From JBBDNV01 sp040877415 (GTDB lineage: Bacteria; Planctomycetota; Planctomycetia; Pirellulales; PALSA-1355), in contig JBBDNV010000114.1 of assembly GCA_040877415.1 (NCBI GenBank), positions 1 through 19,569 of the forward strand: a DNA stretch of 19,569 bases. The letters are read 5' to 3'. This document shows, piece by piece, positions 6,780 to 15,124 of this stretch (the stretch's first letter is position 1; each line of letters opens with the position of its first letter). The notes under the pieces were generated by a model. It was not told the origin of the DNA. It saw only the letters and a program-made list of their open reading frames with translations, and searched no databases. Position numbers and translations under genes: made by a program.

Positions 6780-8210
6780 TCAGACCTTGATTTCGGCCGC
6801 CGGCGCGGGCACGCCGGGATAACGCTTGCGGATGGGGGCCACGATCTGGCTTAGGAATTCGTCCACCTGCTCGCCAGCGCGGCCCACGAAGCGGGCCGGG
6901 TCGAGCATGGTTTTGAGGTCGACGCCGGCAAACGAGGGGTCGGCGGCCAGTCGATCAAGCAGGTCGTTATCGGCGCCCTTTTCCTTGACCCCGGCGGCGG
7001 CGGCCTGGCTGTGACGCCGCATGCGCTCGTGCAGATCCTGGCGGTCGCCGCCGGCGGCGACGGCCGCCATCAGGATCGCCTCGGTAGCCATGAACGGCAG
7101 CTCTTCGGCCAGGTGTTTGGCAATCACCCGGGGATAGACGACAAGGCCACGGGCAATGTTGTCATACAGAAGCAGCACGGCATCGACAGCCAAAAATGCC
7201 TGCGGGATCACCAGCCGGCGGTTGGCGCTGTCGTCGAGCGTGCGTTCCAGCCACTGGGTGGCTGCGGTGGCCGCGGCGCTGGATTGCAAACTGGCGACGA
7301 ATCGGGCCAGGCCGCAAATGCGTTCGGCGCGCATCGGGTTGCGTTTGTAGGCCATGGCCGACGAGCCGACCTGGTCGGCCTCGAACGGCTCTTCCATTTC
7401 CTTTTTGCTCTGCAGCAGGCGCAAATCGGTGGCCCCTTTGTGGGCGCTGGCCGCGATGCCGGCCAGCACGTCGAGAACCTGGGCGTCGACTTTGCGCGGA
7501 TACGTCTGGCCGGTGACGGCATAGCAGGCGGAAAAACCCATCTTCGCCGCGATGATTTCTTCCAGCCGGCGGACTTTCGCATGGTCGCCCTCAAAAAGCT
7601 CCAGAAAACTGGCCTGGGTGCCGGTCGTGCCTTTCGCGCCGCGGGCCTTCAATTGGCCCAGGCGATGCTCCATCTCGGCCAGATCCTGCACGAGATCATA
7701 GATCCACAGGCACGTTCGCTTGCCGACCGTGGTGGGCTGAGCCGGCTGCAGGTGCGTAAAACCCAGGCAGGCCAGGTCGCGATGCTCCTTGGCGAAACGG
7801 GCCAGGGCGTCGATGACGCCGACCAGCCGAGAGCGCACCAGATCGAGCGATTCGCGGATCAGGATCAGGTCCGTGTTGTCGGTGACGTACGAGCTCGTGA
7901 CGCCCAGGTGGATGATCGGCCGCGCGGTCGGGCAAACGTCGCCATAGGCGTACACGTGGGCCATGACGTCGTGCCGCAGCTTGCGCTCGTACTCGGCGGT
8001 CTTGCGGAAGTCGATATCGTCGACGTGCGCGCGAAGTTCCGCGATTTGTTGGGCGCTGATGGGCGCCCCCAACTCGGCTTCGGCCTCGGCCAGCGCGACC
8101 CACAGCCGCCGCCAGGTGCTGAATTTTCGCTGGGGTCCCCACAGCGTCGCCATCTCGGCCGAAGCGTAGCGATCCACCAGCGGATTGTCGTAGACACTGG
8201 GAACGGTCAT
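6780..8210 (-). CDS. purB: Adenylosuccinate lyase PurB
   Basis: This 476-residue enzyme of the fumarase/aspartase superfamily splits SAICAR to AICAR and adenylosuccinate to AMP, releasing fumarate, in cytoplasmic purine synthesis. The superfamily signature GSSAMAYKRNP is at residues 282-292 and holds the catalytic serine on a mobile loop. HLGVTSSYVTDNTD and GFTHLQPAQPTTVGKR are the other substrate-binding regions; the histidine of THLQP is the probable general acid. The N-terminal YDNPLVDRYAS...RKFSTWRRLWVALAEAEAELG is typical of the family. Start ATG 8208-8210 fits family N-termini; longer in-frame starts up to 8315 add an arginine-rich, unrelated stretch. No Shine-Dalgarno is visible. The HD phosphohydrolase gene lies upstream on the same strand with 115 bases between, so co-transcription is possible. 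Confidence 0.95.
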   Translation of the reverse strand: MTVPSVYDNPLVDRYASAEMATLWGPQRKFSTWRRLWVALAEAEAELGAPISAQQIAELRAHVDDIDFRKTAEYERKLRHDVMAHVYAYGDVCPTARPIIHLGVTSSYVTDNTDLILIRESLDLVRSRLVGVIDALARFAKEHRDLACLGFTHLQPAQPTTVGKRTCLWIYDLVQDLAEMEHRLGQLKARGAKGTTGTQASFLELFEGDHAKVRRLEEIIAAKMGFSACYAVTGQTYPRKVDAQVLDVLAGIAASAHKGATDLRLLQSKKEMEEPFEADQVGSSAMAYKRNPMRAERICGLARFVASLQSSAAATAATQWLERTLDDSANRRLVIPQAFLAVDAVLLLYDNIARGLVVYPRVIAKHLAEELPFMATEAILMAAVAAGGDRQDLHERMRRHSQAAAAGVKEKGADNDLLDRLAADPSFAGVDLKTMLDPARFVGRAGEQVDEFLSQIVAPIRKRYPGVPAPAAEIKV

Positions 8211-8283
8211 GTGAGAAGAACGGCCTTGTCGGGGAATCGTGAGAATCGGCTCATGGGCGTAAGGTACCACCGGACGCCTGCGG

Positions 8284-8306
8284 CGGCAAAGCCACCGGCT
8301 TTGCCG
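8284..8306 (-). repeat. Perfect 10-bp hairpin between the HD gene and purB
   Basis: CGGCAAAGCC (8284-8293) and GGCTTTGCCG (8297-8306) form a perfect stem with a three-base loop. On the minus strand it comes 20 bases after the HD gene stop and about 75 bases before the purB start. No T-run follows, so it is not a standard intrinsic terminator. A transcript-end stabiliser, attenuator or REP-like element are all possible. Confidence 0.6.
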
Positions 8307-8325
8307 GCGGATCATGAGTGAGGGT

Positions 8326-9729
8326 TCACATGTTCGTCAAGTCGTCGCCGCCGCCCGGTCCGATCAGGGCATCGAGCGCCGCGGCCAAGGCGGGGGCGTG
8401 CGATTCGTCCTTGACGTAGACCCGGCAGATGCGATGCGAAAGCGGCAACTGCCGAAATAATTGATCGTCGGTGAGGGGTCGAGGTTCGTTTCGAGCCGGA
8501 TCCCAAAGAAAGTTCTGCCCCGTGCACGGTCCGCGCGTATGGGGCCTATGGATGTGGCGCGGCAGATCGACGCGCAGCGGCAAGTCGACTAGCTCCCGCG
8601 GCAATTGCGATCGCAGCTCGCGCTCGACGAATTCGGCTCGGCTGAAAATGCTGCCGCGCTCCGTCTCGGCGGCCCCGAAAACGAGGTTTCGCTGGCAGGC
8701 CATCTTCCAGGGAATCTGCCGGTTCAAGAGCGCTTGCCAGCGCTGGCCCAGCTCGCGCTTTCCCGGGTCGTCCGACTGCGGCCAGCGCGCCACGTCGACC
8801 AACAGCGACCATTCGGTGAAACGCCGGTAGAGATCCAGATGCGCAAGCGGATTGCCGGCAAACAGGTACGGCTTGCTGTCGGCGAAGAGTTCGGCCAGCG
8901 CCAGGTCGATTGCGCGGACCGTGCGGTGGAAATAAATCGTGCGGAACAACTCGGCGCGCACGCCCATGAACTGCACGAGCGCCGCGACCCCGCGGCTGTG
9001 GATCGTCAGCCCCTGGGGCGTGAAAAAGCTGTAGTGCAGCAGTCGCGCGAGGTCGAACGCCCGGGCGTTGTAGCCCGACATGTAGGCGTCGCGCAACACG
9101 AAATCCATGTTGTCGATGGTGTAGATGCCGGCAAACAGGCTGCGCAAAAGCTCGAGCCAGCGCGGCAACTGTTCGGACGATTCGCCTTCCTTGGGCCGGG
9201 TGATCAAAAGCGCGATCTGCGCCGGATCGAGTCGCTCGCCGGGTTCGAGCCGGCCGCCCGGATTTGCGCGGATGCGCGTGATCATGTCGCCCAGCTCGCC
9301 CTGGATGATCGCGCTACCCAAGGTTTCATGGTTCAGGCCATGGTCGGCCAGAAAGTGGGCGTCGAAAAAGTGGCCGAACGGTCCGTGCCCCACGTCGTGC
9401 AGCAGGCCCGCCATGCGCATGAGCGATTCGACGTAGCCGCGGCTAGGCACGTCGGGGCACACGTCGCGCAGGCTGTCGTAGAGGGCCCTGACGGCCCGGC
9501 TGGCCAGGTGCATCACGCCCAGGACGTGCTGAAACCGGGTATGCTCGGCGGTGGGAAACACCCACCAGGCGGTTTGCAGTTGATGAATCTGTCGTAAGCG
9601 TTGGACCCAGGGATGGTCGATCACCGCTCGCTCGGCAACCTCTTCGCCGCCCGAGCGGACACGCGCGACAAATGGGATGTAGCCATGCACGGCGTCATGG
9701 CTGAGGTTTTCGCTGTGGAAGTCTCGCAT
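8326..9729 (-). CDS. HD-domain phosphohydrolase, dGTPase/SAMHD1-like
   Basis: The 467-residue protein carries an HD metal-dependent hydrolase domain. H68 in HTRFQHVLG, the H111-D112 pair in LLHDVGHGPFGH, and D206 or D209 in TIDNMDFVLRDAYMSGY form the metal site; H115 and H120 match the catalytic region of dNTP triphosphohydrolases. The N-terminal SENLSHDAVHGYI and WVQRLRQIHQL are also typical of this group. The expected reaction is removal of triphosphate from dNTPs or a related nucleotide hydrolysis, in the cytoplasm; the substrate is inferred. The C-terminal 150 residues are variable. I chose ATG 9727-9729 because the family sequence starts there; the open frame runs to 9933, but those 68 residues are low-complexity and cross the repeat element. 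It sits upstream of purB, consistent with nucleotide metabolism. Confidence 0.87.
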   Translation of the reverse strand: MRDFHSENLSHDAVHGYIPFVARVRSGGEEVAERAVIDHPWVQRLRQIHQLQTAWWVFPTAEHTRFQHVLGVMHLASRAVRALYDSLRDVCPDVPSRGYVESLMRMAGLLHDVGHGPFGHFFDAHFLADHGLNHETLGSAIIQGELGDMITRIRANPGGRLEPGERLDPAQIALLITRPKEGESSEQLPRWLELLRSLFAGIYTIDNMDFVLRDAYMSGYNARAFDLARLLHYSFFTPQGLTIHSRGVAALVQFMGVRAELFRTIYFHRTVRAIDLALAELFADSKPYLFAGNPLAHLDLYRRFTEWSLLVDVARWPQSDDPGKRELGQRWQALLNRQIPWKMACQRNLVFGAAETERGSIFSRAEFVERELRSQLPRELVDLPLRVDLPRHIHRPHTRGPCTGQNFLWDPARNEPRPLTDDQLFRQLPLSHRICRVYVKDESHAPALAAALDALIGPGGGDDLTNM

Positions 9730-10286
9730 CGAGGCGATTCCGGCCGGCTGGTGCGGGCGACGGCGCGCGATTGGCCGGCGGGGTGTTGAAATCAAGGGGA
9801 GCACGCAACCTCTGGCGGCCCATCCACGAGCAATTTGGGCGTCGCGCGGGGCGTCGGCCTGTTTATTGTATCGCTTGCCGGCCGATAAACTACGTGGCTC
9901 GACGCCGTCGGGCGGCTTCTCAAGACGCGCCATCGTGGTGCGCCAGCTTCTCCAGCTTCACGTACGGCAATTACATTTTGCCCAAGCCGTCCAACACGAA
10001 CGAACTAGCATGCGTGCGATACGGCTTCGGATGGAACTTCCTGCTCGGCAAGAAGTAGCGTGCACGGAGTCGGTACTGATTGCTGCCGGGGGGACAGCCG
10101 ATCTAGTAACATCAGCCACCGAAGCATAAACTTACCTGGGCTCTGTGAATTACCGGCTTTTGCCTGGTGCGTGTTGAGGTCAAGGGGACAGGCACCGTGC
10201 GAGCGCTTATTCCTCGTAAAAACGGTAGTGCTCGGAGCCAGCCCCCTTGATTTCAAGGGCCTGCTCAAGCCAAGGAGATCACGATC
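9730..10286. other. Intergenic region carrying a nested inverted-repeat element
   Basis: About 560 bases lie between two divergent genes. Open frames here lack ribosome binding sites and recognisable domains. The main content is the inverted-repeat element at 9785-10256. Promoters for both flanking genes should lie here, but I could not identify one with confidence. Confidence 0.6.
9785..10256. repeat. MITE/REP-like element with perfect 14-bp terminal inverted repeats and an internal palindromic copy
   Basis: TTGAAATCAAGGGG at 9785-9798 is the exact reverse complement of CCCCTTGATTTCAA at 10243-10256. Between them, at 10174, is a third copy, TTGAGGTCAAGGGG, followed by ACAGGCACC. Reading the right end backwards gives TTGAAATCAAGGGGG followed by CTGGCTCC. 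The segment 10174-10256 is therefore itself an 83-bp imperfect palindrome. The three boxes share TTGA-NN-TCAA. No transposase gene lies inside and I see no clear target-site duplication. The right end is only 16 bases before the ribosome binding site of the next gene. Confidence 0.65.
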
Positions 10287-12224
10287 GTGGCGCGATTCAG
10301 TTGGGTGTCCGTTGCCGTGCTTGCCGCGTGTACGCAAGTCGTTAGCTACGGTGCGGTTCCCCCCACGGAGAATCTCCTGCCCAAAACCACAAAAGGCTAC
10401 CTGTCGGTAGCCGACGTCGAGGGGCTCACAGAGGCCTTCGACAAGACGCAATTGGGTCAGCTCGCCAACGATCCGGCGATGAAGCCCTTCGTCGAGGATC
10501 TCAAGCGCCAGCTTCGCGAGAAGTGGACGCAGACCCATCAGAGGCTCGGCGTCACCTGGGAGGATCTGGAGGGCGTACCGTCGGGCGAGGTGGCGATCGC
10601 GCTCGTTCTGCCGAACGAAACCGAACACGCCTTGGCGATCCTGGCCGACGTGACCGGGCACCAGCAGCAGGCCGACGCGCTGCTGGCGAAAGTCGCCGAG
10701 AACATGGCCGCAAAAAAGGCCGTGCGCACGGAGCGCCGCGTGCTGGACGCGACGGTCGTGGTGTTCGAAATTCCGAAGCACGACGACGTTCCGGCCCGCG
10801 AGATCGTCTACTTCGTGAAGAACGACCTGTTGGCGGCGTGCGACAGCCTCAAGGTGATGGAAGGGATCGTGAACCGGCTGGCCGGGCGGCAGGCCGACAG
10901 CCTGTCGACGTTGCCGGCCTTTGAGGCCATCACGAAGCGCTGCGCGGCGGCCGCGGGCGGCCAAGCGCCGCATGCCCGCTGGTTTATCGAGCCTTTCGGC
11001 TATGCCGACGCGGTTCGCTTGGACCAGCCGAAGAAGCGCGGCACGGACATGCTGAAGATCCTCAGGACCGAGGGGTTCACCGCGGTCGAGGGCATCGGCG
11101 GTTTCGTGAACTTCTCGATCGACAAGTACGAAATGCTGCATCGCACGTTTATCTATGCACCGGGGAATCAGTCGGGCGAGCGCTTTACGCTTTCGGCGCG
11201 GATGCTGAAGTTCCCCAACGGCGGCGCCTTCCTGCCGCCGAGCTGGGTGCCGCGCGACCTGGCCATGTACACGGCGATCAACCTGGACACCAAGAACGCC
11301 TTTGAGAATTCCAAGACCCTGGTCAACCAGATCGTGGGCGACGAAGTGTTCGAGGACGTGCTGGAATCGATCAAGACCGACGAGAACGGCCCCAAAATCG
11401 ACATTCGCCGCGACCTGATCGAATACCTGGGCAACCGCATCACGTTCCTTTCCGACCTGCAGCTTCCGATCACGCCCAAGAGCGAGCGGCTGTTGATCGC
11501 CGTCGAAACCAAGGACGAAAAGCACATGGCCGGCGTGATCAAGAACTGGATGGAGACCGATCCCGATACGCGCCGCCGCGAGATCGCCGGCCACGTCGTC
11601 TGGGAGATCGTCGACGAAAAGGCCGAGTTGCCGATGGTCACGATCGAGAACAGCCCGCTGGACAATGAAGTCCCCAAGGGCGAGGAGGAAGAGGAAGAAG
11701 AACGCGCGCTGCCGCCGAACTCCGCCGTGACCGTGGCGTATGGACAACTGTTCATCGCCACGCATATCGACATTCTGACCAAGGTGTTGACCGAGTATGA
11801 AAACGGTCCGAAGCTGGCCGGCAGCGCCGATTATCTGCGCGTCGAAGCCGAGCTTGGCAGGCTGGCTCAGACCGAACTATTCGGCCAGGCCTTTACACGC
11901 ACCGACGAGGCCTATCGCGGCGTGTACGAGCTGCTGCGCACCGGCAAGATGCCCGAGAGCGAATCCATGCTCGGCAAGCTGCTCAACTCGCTGTTGGGCG
12001 ACGGCAAAGAGGGCGTGCTGCGTCCGCAGCGCATCGACGGCAGCAAGCTGCCCGACTACGACATGGTTCGCCGCTATCTCGGCCCGGCCGGCATGACCAT
12101 GACCGCTGAAAAGACCGGTTGGCTCTTGACCGGCTTCACCTTGAGCAAGGAAGTCGGAAAGCCCGGGTCATCCTCGGACGACGCTCCGAGCAAGCCCGAC
12201 ACCGTCACGACCGGCTCACAGTGA
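10287..12224 (+). CDS. Large exported protein of unknown function (DUF3352-like)
   Basis: The 645-residue protein begins with a probable signal peptide (residues 1-22, core VSVAVLAACTQVVSYG) and has no other membrane segment. The body is a mixed alpha/beta sequence with a start (NLLPKTTKGYLSVADVEGLTEAF) and spaced motifs (GEVAIAL, LAILADVTG, FTLSARMLKF, LAMYTAINLD). These recall DUF3352-type planctomycete proteins, but this is recognition by style only. A run of seven glutamates (466-472) marks a probable flexible linker, and the tail (SSSDDAPSKPDTVTTGSQ) looks disordered. No catalytic motif is evident. The start is GTG at 10287 with AAGGAG (10272-10277) nine bases upstream. It likely acts in the periplasm. 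It converges on the esterase gene with a 21-base gap and no visible terminator. Confidence 0.75.
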   Translation: MARFSWVSVAVLAACTQVVSYGAVPPTENLLPKTTKGYLSVADVEGLTEAFDKTQLGQLANDPAMKPFVEDLKRQLREKWTQTHQRLGVTWEDLEGVPSGEVAIALVLPNETEHALAILADVTGHQQQADALLAKVAENMAAKKAVRTERRVLDATVVVFEIPKHDDVPAREIVYFVKNDLLAACDSLKVMEGIVNRLAGRQADSLSTLPAFEAITKRCAAAAGGQAPHARWFIEPFGYADAVRLDQPKKRGTDMLKILRTEGFTAVEGIGGFVNFSIDKYEMLHRTFIYAPGNQSGERFTLSARMLKFPNGGAFLPPSWVPRDLAMYTAINLDTKNAFENSKTLVNQIVGDEVFEDVLESIKTDENGPKIDIRRDLIEYLGNRITFLSDLQLPITPKSERLLIAVETKDEKHMAGVIKNWMETDPDTRRREIAGHVVWEIVDEKAELPMVTIENSPLDNEVPKGEEEEEEERALPPNSAVTVAYGQLFIATHIDILTKVLTEYENGPKLAGSADYLRVEAELGRLAQTELFGQAFTRTDEAYRGVYELLRTGKMPESESMLGKLLNSLLGDGKEGVLRPQRIDGSKLPDYDMVRRYLGPAGMTMTAEKTGWLLTGFTLSKEVGKPGSSSDDAPSKPDTVTTGSQ

Positions 12225-12245
12225 CCTTCCGATCGCACGGCCGCG

Positions 12246-14603
12246 TTACGGCACGACCTTTGCCCAGAACGGGTGCAACCGATCGCCGCGCGTGCGCGCG
12301 TCTTCCAGCAGCACGCTGATCGCCGGCTCGACCTTCACGCTCGTCTTGCGACCGCCGAGGGTGACGTCGATCGTGCCGCGCATCGGGTCGACGACGCCGG
12401 GCGAAAGCCATATCGTGGCTTGAATGCCGCCGGAGCTGACGACGATGTCGCCGTTGGCCAGCACCTTGGCCTTCAGCTCGGCCGCCCGTACGCCGCGCGC
12501 GGGGGGCCAATCGCCGGGCTCGACCACGGACCGCTCGGGCAGCTTGGTCGCTTCCAGCCACCAGAAATAGTTGTCCCAGGTGCGCATGGTCGAGACTTCA
12601 AACTCCTTGGGAAAGAAGTTTCGCGGCTCGCGGCGGGCCATCCAGTCGAAAATATGCTGGATTTCCTCGTAAAAGTCCTCGTGGCCGCGCCCCTGATACT
12701 CGACCACGGTGACGTCGTAGCGGTGCGTCAAGTAGCGGTCCAGGTCGCGGGCGTTGTCCTTCACCTTGTCGCCGTCCAATTCGCCTTGAACGACGTAGAA
12801 GGGCACGAGCCTGGCGTTCTGCCAGTAACGGGCACAATACTTCCTGGCCTCGGCGACGATCGGAATCACTCCGGCCCACAGGTCGGGATGCGCCAGCCCC
12901 AGGTCCCAGGCGGCGTCGCCGCCGATCGAGTGGCCGGAAAGAAAGACGCGATCGGTGTCGATCGAAAAGCGGCGGCAGGCGTCGCGCAGGCTGGTGAGGA
13001 CGGCGGCATGCTCGCGGGCCGAAAAGCCGTATTCCGCCTGGCCCTCCTTGAGCCAGTCGACGGCGATCACGATATAGCCCAGCCGGGTGGCCTGTCCGAG
13101 TCGGTTTCCGCTCGTCTCGCGAGCCCCGGCCCACCAGTCGACCTGATTCTCCGGCGTCGTGCCGGCGCCGTTGAGGGTGAGGATCGTCGGATAGCGAACG
13201 AGAGGATCGTATTCGGGCGGCAACTGCACATAGCAGGTGACGTCCGGCTCGCGGTCGATTCCGATCGGAACGTCGAGCTTGTAAAAGCCGGGCGTGGCCA
13301 CCGAGGGCTCGGGCGTTTCCAACGGGGGCTTCATCTGCGCCAACAGCCGGGCCACGAGCAGCGGCGCGGCGCCTTCCATGTTCCGCAGTTGAGCTTCGAG
13401 CTCGTTGCGCTTGAGTTTCACCGGCTCGTTCATGTAACGGTGCACGATGTCGCGGATCCTGGCCAACGACAACGTGACCGGCAGGTTGGTGTCGGCGTAG
13501 TCGGCGCCCAACAGCCAGCCGCTGAATGCCAGCGAGATTTTTTGTTCGTGGCCCAGGCTCATGTCGTCGCTCAAACGCAGGTAGGCGGCCATGCGATCGA
13601 GCGAGCCGATGCCGGCTTCGCGGCGCATTTCCTCGAGCAGTGCCTGGCATTGCCGTTTCTGGTCGCCGTCGCCAATCGCCTGGATGTGCGCATCGAGTTC
13701 GGCATCGATGCGATGGAACTTCTTCTGGATTTCGCGGTAATTGGCGAGCGTTTCGCTCACTTGCTGAAGGATCTCGCTGGCCACGTCCTGGGTCGGAAAT
13801 TTCTCCAACAGCGCGTACGCCAGGCGGTGTTGCCCAGCCCCGCGGCGCACGCCGATCTCCTTGACGATGCTCCGCGCGTGCAGTTGCCGCAGCGCCTGCA
13901 CTTCCCGCTCCAGATCCTTACTTTCCGGAAAATCGGCGATAACGCCTTCGAGCTCCTTTTGCGCGTCCTGGAACCGCTCCGACTGCAACAACAACTTCAC
14001 CACGCGCAAACGCGCGTCGAGGCTCTTGCGGTTCGTGTTGTTCACCAGGATGGCGTGCAGCGTCTCGCTGGGAATCGAGCTGGTCGCGATCCGCATGTCC
14101 CACACCAGGGGTTGGAGTTGTTCGGTCACCAGCCCCTCGACCTTGGTCCAAACGGGCGTGATTTGCGTGATGCCCTGGATGACATCCAGCGGGCCCTTGT
14201 CGGTCATCATCGTGACCACGCGCCGCCCGAAGTTGTCGAACGGCGTGATTTTGATGATGGGCCCGACGCGGCTGATTCGGCCGCCTTGCCTGGCCACGCG
14301 CTGATGGACGTTGATCTGCTGTGGAATCTCGCCGGTATTCACTTCCTCGATGGAGCGAATCTGAAACGTGGGGAAGAAAACTCGACGCAATTCGTCGTCG
14401 ACGAAGGTGATCGTGGCCAGATCACCCGACTTGTTCGCGAGCGGATTGTCGGCCAGCCCGGTGGTCTCGCCGACGGCACCCTGCAAGCGGCGGCCGTCCT
14501 TGAGGATGATCGTCGAGGCCTGCGCGGAGGCGGCCAGACAGACACCGGCCAGGCACGCCGTCCAGAACGACCCTTTCAGCCTGGGCTGGCCCACTCGGCT
14601 CAT
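12246..14603 (-). CDS. Secreted esterase (PHB-depolymerase/feruloyl-esterase-like) with a long N-terminal extension
   Basis: The 785-residue protein starts with a signal peptide (about 1-30, WTACLAGVCLAASAQA). Residues about 30-140 begin with TIILKDGRRLQGAVGE and look like a small beta-rich domain. Residues about 150-430 are mainly helical and resemble tetratricopeptide-type arrays without a clear repeat. Residues about 460-690 are an alpha/beta-hydrolase domain of the esterase/PHB-depolymerase kind: VDWLKEGQAEYGFSAREH, then FLSGHSIGGDAAWDLG with nucleophile Ser559, an acidic residue in QGELDGD, and H641 in GRGHEDFYEE. The last 90 residues form a beta-rich tail. It should hydrolyse an ester in the periplasm or outside; the substrate is unknown. 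I chose ATG 14601-14603; an in-frame GTG at 14642 would add 13 residues before the signal peptide. An AAGG lies about 12 bases upstream of the ATG. Confidence 0.82.
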   Translation of the reverse strand: MSRVGQPRLKGSFWTACLAGVCLAASAQASTIILKDGRRLQGAVGETTGLADNPLANKSGDLATITFVDDELRRVFFPTFQIRSIEEVNTGEIPQQINVHQRVARQGGRISRVGPIIKITPFDNFGRRVVTMMTDKGPLDVIQGITQITPVWTKVEGLVTEQLQPLVWDMRIATSSIPSETLHAILVNNTNRKSLDARLRVVKLLLQSERFQDAQKELEGVIADFPESKDLEREVQALRQLHARSIVKEIGVRRGAGQHRLAYALLEKFPTQDVASEILQQVSETLANYREIQKKFHRIDAELDAHIQAIGDGDQKRQCQALLEEMRREAGIGSLDRMAAYLRLSDDMSLGHEQKISLAFSGWLLGADYADTNLPVTLSLARIRDIVHRYMNEPVKLKRNELEAQLRNMEGAAPLLVARLLAQMKPPLETPEPSVATPGFYKLDVPIGIDREPDVTCYVQLPPEYDPLVRYPTILTLNGAGTTPENQVDWWAGARETSGNRLGQATRLGYIVIAVDWLKEGQAEYGFSAREHAAVLTSLRDACRRFSIDTDRVFLSGHSIGGDAAWDLGLAHPDLWAGVIPIVAEARKYCARYWQNARLVPFYVVQGELDGDKVKDNARDLDRYLTHRYDVTVVEYQGRGHEDFYEEIQHIFDWMARREPRNFFPKEFEVSTMRTWDNYFWWLEATKLPERSVVEPGDWPPARGVRAAELKAKVLANGDIVVSSGGIQATIWLSPGVVDPMRGTIDVTLGGRKTSVKVEPAISVLLEDARTRGDRLHPFWAKVVP

Positions 14604-14847
14604 GACGACGTTGCCTTGAAGTTGACCTTGCCGGTTCGGCACGCGCCTGGAGCCGGCAGAAGCTTGGGCTGCGAGCCGCGGAGAAAATCCCCTTGGCGAG
14701 AGGGTCCGCGCTCTTCTCTAAGCTTTATTGTGTTCAAGCAGGCGACATAGTCAACAAAAGGGGCGAGCAGACCGCGGGATTGACACTGCTGCGGCGAACT
14801 CGCATAACTGGGAAATCTGGGAGAAAACGGCTCAGGCAGGGACCCAC

Positions 14848-15093
14848 GTGATTTCTCGACGCGTGCTCTCGATTCTGGTCGCGCTGGCCTGCGTCTTTCC
14901 GCTGGCCATTGTGGTGCTGCTGGCCGCGGCGCGGCTGTTGGCCGCCATGCAAGACGCTGCCGCGGCAGGCGTGCTGGATCGCGTCGCGTTGGCGATCGGC
15001 ATCCTGTGGGCGATCGACCTGTTGTGCCTGCTGCTGGCCATCGGAGTCAACGCGATCGGCCCTCCTTCGGGTCCGGGCGATTCGTCAACGTGA
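14848..15093 (+). CDS. Small two-helix membrane protein
   Basis: The 81-residue product has two strong hydrophobic segments, residues about 7-33 and 46-70, joined by a short AMQDAAAAGVLDR loop, with an RR before the first helix and a hydrophilic PPSGPGDSST tail. It should sit in the inner membrane; there is no motif that suggests a function. The start is GTG at 14848-14850 with AGGGA a few bases upstream. The open frame continues upstream to 14728, but those residues are hydrophilic and lack a better start. It diverges from the esterase gene and converges with the oxidoreductase gene 31 bases downstream. Coding potential is inferred from the clean two-helix pattern; I do not recognise the family. 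Confidence 0.55.
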   Translation: MISRRVLSILVALACVFPLAIVVLLAAARLLAAMQDAAAAGVLDRVALAIGILWAIDLLCLLLAIGVNAIGPPSGPGDSST

Positions 15094-15124
15094 CGGCGCT
15101 AGGGGTGTCAAGCTCGCGGCCCGG

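Noticed and set aside
7011..8321. A 436-codon open frame on the plus strand
   Set aside because: It is antisense to purB, whose family signature is unmistakable; no ribosome binding site or recognisable domain.
8605..9597. A 330-codon open frame on the plus strand
   Set aside because: It is antisense to the HD phosphohydrolase with its intact metal-binding motifs.
8326..9729. HD phosphohydrolase as part of an anti-phage dNTPase defence system
   Set aside because: Its neighbours are purB and an intergenic repeat, with no mobile or defence genes; a housekeeping nucleotide role is simpler.
9730..9933. N-terminal extension of the HD phosphohydrolase to 9933
   Set aside because: The extra 68 residues are low-complexity, cross the repeat end at 9785-9798, and precede a normal family start at 9729.
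10005..11765. A 586-codon open frame on the minus strand
   Set aside because: It is antisense to the exported protein gene and runs through the inverted-repeat element; composition is that of a shadow frame.
12273..14750. An 825-codon open frame on the plus strand
   Set aside because: It lies antisense to the esterase, which has a signal peptide and a catalytic motif; long antisense frames are expected in GC-rich DNA. Its translation is rich in Arg, His, Val and Gln without domains.
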